42,989 nt of DNA from a virus: positions 1-42,989 of IMG/VR virus record IMGVR_UViG_3300042868_004485; one strand, given 5' to 3'. Positions 38,765 to 42,989 of the stretch are shown here, in pieces (the first letter of the stretch is position 1; every line of letters starts with the position of its first letter). The notes beneath the pieces are model-generated. The model made no database searches, was not told the DNA's origin, and was given only the letters and a program-made list of their open reading frames with translations. The translations under genes were made by a program, and so were the position numbers.

Positions 38765-40713
38765 TATCCAATACCTACGTTCATCATGTTGTTCCTTGAC
38801 GCCATATACATCTCAAGCTCGATTGCAGACACCGCACCAGCACCACGTGGGCCGGCACCAATAATGCTAGATGCCAGTAACGTCATAGCGACGGTAGCGT
38901 TGTTTAGCGCCTTTGTGTTTTCGTCTATTGCTTTACTTGGTAAGTTGTTTGGGTCTGGTGATGTAAGGTATCCAGCGGCACCACCAATTAATGTTCCAGC
39001 AACCGTTCCAACTATGTTTCCAATACCGGGGAACAACGATCCAATCATTCCTCCAAGCATTGCGCCTGTTGCCGCACCGCCAAGAGCGTTTTGTAGTCGA
39101 GTGCTTTCAGCCAGAGCCTTTTGATTACCAATGTTGTTTGATTGCTGGTTTGCTAAACTTTGAGATGCAAGCACTCCACCTAGCATCAATCCACCAGTAA
39201 GTAAATTACCTGCCATGCCAGGATTCATATTAGACAAGAAGTTATTCACACCTGCATTCATTGCAGTCATTCTTGCTTGTATAGAAGACTTTACATTTTG
39301 CAAAGCTGTTGGAGGATTTAACTGTGGCCCTTGCATTGGATTTGGAATGAATTGCCCAGCCATGTTCATTGTATGAGTCTGTAAAAAAGAAGGACTCATA
39401 GGGCCGAATGGCATCATGCCCATTATCTGACCACCGGGATTCATCATCCTTGTTGCTGTTTGTGTTGCGGTGGCAACTTGTGTCGCAGTTGTAAATTGGT
39501 TTAAGCTTTGAACAAACTGACCTAAAGTTATAGATGCTTGCCCTAAAGCATTTTTCAAGTACCCAAACACAGACACAATCAATATCAAACCAGGTACGCC
39601 AAGGGCAGCACTGTTCAACTTACCTAACGTTGTAAAAACGTCAGCCAATAGATTTAATCCACCAAGTGCAACATTTAAACCTTGGCCACTTGTGCCCATC
39701 AATACCGACTGGGCGCCTTCAGAAACTCTTTGACTGACAGAAGGTAGACTTGTCCGACCAAGTGCTTCAGCGGATCCACCAGAAGAACGTGCCATGCCAG
39801 CAAGTAACTCTTCGACGCCTTTTGCACCACGACCGCTTAGTCGCGACTGTAAGAACATTGTGGCTTCTTGTTCGTTGCCAAATCTACGACCGGCCATAGA
39901 CTCTGCTGTTTGTCGTAATGGTGCACCTGTACGAACAAGGCCAAGCAAAGTGTCGGAATCCATAGCCCTTGGATTCATCCGCAACTTGGCAATAAACTCG
40001 GACAACTCAGCAAGCTCAGATGCGCCACCACCACTTGCTACTGTCGCATCAGCAAGAGTAGAAATCGTAGACATCAACTCAGCACCAGGCGTACCCATAG
40101 CAAGCATCTTGCGACCAATGCCGGCAACATCAGTAGCCGCAAACGGTGTCTTCATTGCAAAGTCTTGCAGCTGACCAGTAATCTCCGCTCCTTGCCTAGT
40201 GCTTCTCAAGGATGTACTGATTTGAGATTGGATCGTACCTAGGTTCGCTGCCATATTGAAACCAGTAACTGTTCCAACCATTTGGCCAATATCTTTAAGT
40301 CCATATATCGCGCTGTGAATAGCGCCGATAGCGTTTAGAATAGGACTCTTAAACCCAATAGCAAATGAGCTTCCTGCTGTTTGCCCTACTTGCGTCATGT
40401 TACCGGTGCTGCCTGTGCCACCTACACCTGCTGTAACAGTACGAAGGTTCTGCCGCATCTGTGCCATCTGCTGGGCTTGCTGTGCATTAGCCGCCGCAAA
40501 CGCAGATGCAAATGCGTTTCTTACACCACCACCGATTGCTTGATACTGTTGTTGAAAAGCAGTATTCAAAGCCGCATTTACAGAGGACGCCATGCCCGCA
40601 CCCATTCGATTGAACGAGCTTGTGGCACGGGACATAGCGTTGTTCAGTGAGGCTTCAAACCTTGTGACGTCTACATCAATAAGGATCTTAATGTCGCCGA
40701 GTTCTGTTGCCAC
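38764..40713 (-). CDS. Tail tape measure protein
   Basis: This is a 649-residue protein from a GTG start behind GAGGAG. The N-terminal 100 residues are Gln/Ala-rich coiled coil (SLNNAMSRATSSFNRMGAGM, FAAANAQQAQQMAQMRQNL). Then comes the TMP domain (GQLQDFAMKTPFAATDVAGIGRKMLAMG), and a hydrophobic patch (GLILIVSVFGYLKNALG) and a Gly-rich C-terminus (LFPGIGNIVGTVAGTLIGGAAGYL) that may insert in the host membrane. By the usual 0.15 nm per residue its length implies a tail of very roughly 100 nm. It starts within the 3' end of the frameshifted chaperone. Confidence 0.85.
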   Translation of the reverse strand: MATELGDIKILIDVDVTRFEASLNNAMSRATSSFNRMGAGMASSVNAALNTAFQQQYQAIGGGVRNAFASAFAAANAQQAQQMAQMRQNLRTVTAGVGGTGSTGNMTQVGQTAGSSFAIGFKSPILNAIGAIHSAIYGLKDIGQMVGTVTGFNMAANLGTIQSQISTSLRSTRQGAEITGQLQDFAMKTPFAATDVAGIGRKMLAMGTPGAELMSTISTLADATVASGGGASELAELSEFIAKLRMNPRAMDSDTLLGLVRTGAPLRQTAESMAGRRFGNEQEATMFLQSRLSGRGAKGVEELLAGMARSSGGSAEALGRTSLPSVSQRVSEGAQSVLMGTSGQGLNVALGGLNLLADVFTTLGKLNSAALGVPGLILIVSVFGYLKNALGQASITLGQFVQSLNQFTTATQVATATQTATRMMNPGGQIMGMMPFGPMSPSFLQTHTMNMAGQFIPNPMQGPQLNPPTALQNVKSSIQARMTAMNAGVNNFLSNMNPGMAGNLLTGGLMLGGVLASQSLANQQSNNIGNQKALAESTRLQNALGGAATGAMLGGMIGSLFPGIGNIVGTVAGTLIGGAAGYLTSPDPNNLPSKAIDENTKALNNATVAMTLLASSIIGAGPRGAGAVSAIELEMYMASRNNMMNVGIG

Positions 40714-41250
40714 TGAATTTCTCCTCGTTTTCTTTTTTCATCCGAGCGAACTCTTTTTGCTCCATCTGCTCTAATTCGATTAGATCAAGCAAAGCAAAGT
40801 ACGGGAGGTCAACCTCTAAAGGGTGTCTTCTCCAGTGCTTGGAGCACACTCGGACGATGAGTTTTTTAGGTCGTTAGGCTTCGACCCACGCACCTGACTC
40901 AAACCAGCAAAGGACTCGTTGAATGTGCGAAACAAGTAGTCAAAACAGTCCATGTGATTTTGAGCTACCCACAAGTAAAACAATGCAGTTGGCCATTCCT
41001 CAGAAGGTAATGGTTTTTCGTGCGCTGTTGCCATAGCACAAATGTCCATCGCTAGAGGAAAAGGAATGTCGGGATAACGCTTCGTTAATTCCTGAGCGTC
41101 CATACTAGATTGGTAAATCTGCGGAACACCTGGGCGACGCCAAGTAAGGATAACCTTATCGTCGTCTGTGCCAAGCCAGTCCGTCACATCTACTTCAACA
41201 GCGGGACGCTCATATTTCGGAGCGTTTTGTACAATGTCGCCTAATTTCAT
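40688..41250 (-). CDS. Tail assembly chaperone, -1 frameshift product (GT)
   Basis: Translation begins at 41250 as for the shorter chaperone. After the slippery A AAA AAC (40867-40861) a -1 shift opens 57 further codons: LIVRVCSKHWRRHPLEVDLPYFALLDLIELE...KKENEEKFSGNRTRRH, ending at TAA 40690-40688. The total is about 187 residues. The extension overlaps the tape measure start by 26 bases. This is the conserved G/GT arrangement of long-tailed phages, where a small share of ribosomes make the T extension that brings tail tube to the tape measure protein. Confidence 0.85.
40816..41250 (-). CDS. Tail assembly chaperone, unshifted product (G)
   Basis: This 144-residue protein has VEVDVTDWLGTDDDKVILTWRRPGVPQIYQ at the start, an all-helical middle (AMDICAMATAH, WPTALFYLWVAQNHMDCFDYLFRTFNESF) and a Ser/Glu-rich tail after the slippery site. 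It lies between the tail tube and tape measure genes, the standard place for G. It coats the tape measure during tail assembly and is absent from the finished virion. Confidence 0.8.
   Translation of the reverse strand: MKLGDIVQNAPKYERPAVEVDVTDWLGTDDDKVILTWRRPGVPQIYQSSMDAQELTKRYPDIPFPLAMDICAMATAHEKPLPSEEWPTALFYLWVAQNHMDCFDYLFRTFNESFAGLSQVRGSKPNDLKNSSSECAPSTGEDTL
40861..40867 (-). promoter_or_regulatory. Programmed -1 frameshift slippery site (A AAA AAC)
   Basis: Read on the minus strand, codons CTA AAA AAC contain the heptamer in the exact phase needed for -1 slippage. The -1 frame is open from here for 57 codons while the zero frame stops 14 codons on. Confidence 0.88.
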
Positions 41251-41268
41251 ATAGCCAGTTTACTATAC

Positions 41269-41739
41269 TTACGGAGGTGTTATTGCACCTGTCCAACCGG
41301 TTGTATCTGCCATGCCGTCAAGCTCAATGTCTTCAATCAGTGGATTACCTTGGTCAGTACTCATTCGAAAACTTCGAATAACTCCGACAAAGTCTTGGTA
41401 TGTAGCAAGCGCACCGTTGTTTTTGATACGCACGTAGCCAACATAACCAACCGGTGAATACACTGTGAGGCCACGAATAGCAGAGAGGTTTGATACGTTG
41501 TCCGCATTGTAAGTCGTTACCATGCGAAGGCGTACCATCTGTTGCCTATTGAAATAGCGACGCTTGATACCTGCTGCACCACCAGCATTGACGGAATCAA
41601 ACTCGTCGCTATATTCAACTGATCGGCTTACACCGATAATCTGACTATTGGTAGAAAATGTAGGTGCTGCCCCAGTAGGCGCGTATGGAAGTGCAGATAC
41701 CCAGATCTGTACAGCCATATCCTCCATAATTAAAGCCAT
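41269..41739 (-). CDS. Tail tube protein, copy 2
   Basis: This 156-residue protein is a clear paralogue of the neighbour at 41742-42209: both share MALI(M/L)EDM, SDEFDSVNAGGAxGIKRRYFNRxQM and RMSTDQGNPxIExxExDxMAD. The place between tail completion and the chaperones is that of the major tail protein. The three-base gap to the upstream copy shows they are co-translated. Either both form a heteromeric tube or one is a specialised initiator or terminator ring. It has no Ig-like extension. Confidence 0.65.
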   Translation of the reverse strand: MALIMEDMAVQIWVSALPYAPTGAAPTFSTNSQIIGVSRSVEYSDEFDSVNAGGAAGIKRRYFNRQQMVRLRMVTTYNADNVSNLSAIRGLTVYSPVGYVGYVRIKNNGALATYQDFVGVIRSFRMSTDQGNPLIEDIELDGMADTTGWTGAITPP

Positions 41740-41741
41740 AG

Positions 41742-42209
41742 TTAAGCTCCTTGACTAACTGAATAGGATCCCCAGTCAGCCATAAGGTCGATTTCCATCT
41801 CCTCAATCTGTGGGTTACCTTGGTCGGTAGACATACTCATGCGACGCATAACACCTTCATAGGTTCTGGCCGGTGTAAGCGTAGAGTTGTTCTTTACGGC
41901 AAGTCTAATGTTGTAAAGACCAAGTGTGTACGTTGCCAAGGCCTTAGCCTGTGGAAGGTTCAAGACGTTGAGTGCGTTGTAAGTAACAACACCACGGATG
42001 CGGATCATCTGGTTGCGGTTAAAGTACCGGCGCTTAATACCAGTAGCTCCACCAGCGTTGACTGAATCAAATTCATCAGAGATTTCAATTGATCGCGCAA
42101 CACCCAAATATGAATACGTTGCCGCACCTGTAAAGTTTGGTGCAGTACCGGGAGTATATGCATCACCAATTGAAAAGGTGATGCTCATATCCTCAAGAAT
42201 TAGTGCCAT
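41742..42209 (-). CDS. Tail tube protein, copy 1
   Basis: This 155-residue, beta-rich protein (TYNALNVLNLPQAKALATYTLGLYNIRLAVKNNS) carries the same SDEFDSVNAGGATGIKRRYFNRNQM and MSTDQGNPQIEEMEID blocks as the next gene. It is probably the tube-forming major tail protein, a hexameric ring stacked along the tape measure. It follows the tail-completion gene by 9 bases. Which of the two copies is the main tube protein cannot be told from sequence. Confidence 0.65.
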   Translation of the reverse strand: MALILEDMSITFSIGDAYTPGTAPNFTGAATYSYLGVARSIEISDEFDSVNAGGATGIKRRYFNRNQMIRIRGVVTYNALNVLNLPQAKALATYTLGLYNIRLAVKNNSTLTPARTYEGVMRRMSMSTDQGNPQIEEMEIDLMADWGSYSVSQGA

Positions 42210-42218
42210 CTGTTACTC

Positions 42219-42635
42219 CTATAAGTTACTGACGAATATTCGCCAGGTTCGTCCAACTGTACGCCAATATACTTGACCATCACCAACTTCGATTGTAGAT
42301 GGTACTACACCCGACGATCGGCATATTACGCGATACCCACTGTACGTCTCGTTTGCATTTATTAATGCAGTATCTATCACATCCATTGCGTTGTACATGT
42401 TGTCGTCGTCTACTCCAGCAAAACCAACGACCAACACGTGAAATTCAATAAATGCTCCTTGCCTGTGTCCAGCTTCTAGGTCATATCCACCAATCTCTTC
42501 AATGATGACATATGGACTTCTGGCATCCTGAACAGCCAAGTCTTGGTATACACCACTAACAAAATTCAATACTGTTGTGGCAGCAAGCTTACTATTAATC
42601 CACTGCCTTGCTAACCTAGGTTCGTATATGCTCAC
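42219..42635 (-). CDS. Tail completion / terminator protein
   Basis: This 138-residue protein has an N-terminal helix (LARQWINSKLAATTVLNFVSGVYQDLA), then PYVIIEEIGGYDLEAG, a central strand IEFHVLVVGF and a helix with DNMYNAMDVIDTALINA, ending in VYWRTVGRTWRIFVSNL. This follows tail terminators of the lambda gpU / DUF3168 type, which cap the tail tube and meet the neck. It starts with GTG overlapping the gp10-like stop. The place between gp10-like and tail tube genes supports it. Confidence 0.7.
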   Translation of the reverse strand: MSIYEPRLARQWINSKLAATTVLNFVSGVYQDLAVQDARSPYVIIEEIGGYDLEAGHRQGAFIEFHVLVVGFAGVDDDNMYNAMDVIDTALINANETYSGYRVICRSSGVVPSTIEVGDGQVYWRTVGRTWRIFVSNL

Positions 42636-42989
42636 GGTAGTACCTGCCTGATTGTGTCACGAACAATACGTGCCACATTGTCTTTCTGTTCTACCATTGC
42701 CTTGGTTAGGAAGGGGTTACCAGGATACGCCACAATAGGTGCTTTGTGACCGTTGTGCAGGAAGATGGCGTAGTGGACGTCATTACCTACCCAGTTTGGT
42801 CCATGCGGATCTGCAATGACTTCAGCTACAAACTTACTTACTTTACGCCCACGGATGCTTTGCACAAGTTTGCCAGATGCTATGTTTGTACCTGCGTGCC
42901 GTTTAGCACTCTGGGCTACTTGTTGTGCGGCTGGTCGCAAGCCGGTAGAGACGCCACTCTTTATACTGAGTGACACTCCTCTAACGTTG
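42614..42989. repeat. Terminal direct repeat, right copy
   Basis: Partner of positions 1-376, same orientation, eight substitutions and no gaps, all silent in the gp10-like reading frame. Confidence 0.9.
42632..42989 (-). CDS. HK97 gp10-like neck protein, second copy cut by the window edge
   Basis: The residues encoded are identical to those of the full gene at 19-399, but the first codons lie beyond the end of the window. If the ends are joined, only one gp10-like gene exists in the genome. Confidence 0.85.
   Translation of the reverse strand, partial: NVRGVSLSIKSGVSTGLRPAAQQVAQSAKRHAGTNIASGKLVQSIRGRKVSKFVAEVIADPHGPNWVGNDVHYAIFLHNGHKAPIVAYPGNPFLTKAMVEQKDNVARIVRDTIRQVLP

Noticed and set aside
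40816-40826. CTT TAG at the end of the chaperone as an RF2-like +1 frameshift
   Set aside because: The +1 frame stops after two codons, whereas the upstream A AAA AAC gives a long -1 frame, the arrangement expected for G/GT.
1-42989. A real second copy of the gp10-like neck gene
   Set aside because: The gene order is continuous across the joined ends and all differences are silent, so the two copies are better explained as overlapping contig ends.

Overview
The window is an essentially complete genome of a tailed double-stranded DNA phage with siphovirus architecture. It has an HK97-type head, a tail tube and a roughly 650-residue tape measure protein, and no sheath or baseplate-wedge genes were recognised. 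The first 376 bases (1-376) match the last 376 (42614-42989) with eight substitutions, so the contig closes into a circle of about 42.6 kb. All eight differences are silent in the gp10-like gene they cover, which looks like two strain variants meeting at an assembly junction. I cannot name the host. Most starts carry GGGGAA/GGAG-type ribosome binding sites, as expected of a bacterial host, and a few starts look leaderless.

Layout on the circle. The late genes are all on the minus strand and run from 14.5 kb down through position 1 and on from 42.99 to 33.18 kb. In order they are: DUF3310-like protein and SSB, small and large terminase, portal, head maturation protease, major capsid, a probable decoration protein, connector and head closure. 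Then comes an insert of three small membrane proteins (holin-like) and two paralogous fibre cassettes, followed by gp10-like neck protein, tail completion, two paralogous tail tube proteins, tail chaperones G/GT with a canonical A AAA AAC frameshift site, tape measure, and three large distal tail/spike genes. A MuF-like head protein stands apart at 19.1-20.2 kb.

The plus-strand block (14.5-18.1 kb) encodes a ribbon-helix-helix-like protein, a CHAP-type endolysin, a C5-cytosine methyltransferase, ThyX and dUTPase. A second plus block (20.3-21.5 kb) encodes small proteins. Two of these resemble DUF2829/Tad2 (the Thoeris anti-defence family), one of them fused to a helix-turn-helix. A beta-class adenine/N4-cytosine methyltransferase lies at 21.7-22.9 kb. 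The two methyltransferases have no restriction partner, so protection of phage DNA is the likely role.

The early/replication operon runs on the minus strand from a near-consensus promoter at 32.87 kb: ERF recombinase, membrane protein, Gp157-like protein, RHH protein, replication initiator, probable helicase loader, excisionase-like HTH, DUF1064 nuclease, Xre regulator and two orphans. There is no integrase, DNA polymerase, primase or helicase, so replication probably borrows the host replisome.

The most unusual part is an island at about 23.1-26.95 kb. Its word composition is foreign to the rest of the genome: it is packed with 6- to 10-base palindromes, with 17 CTGCAG sites by my count against three noticed elsewhere, and three GCGATCGC octamers. 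It carries a seven-gene minus-strand operon with two consensus promoters and its own terminator. The genes include a Gp88-like cysteine-rich protein, small membrane proteins, a 36-residue ORF and orphans. A 24-bp direct repeat brackets the operon. It looks like an acquired cassette of unknown function.
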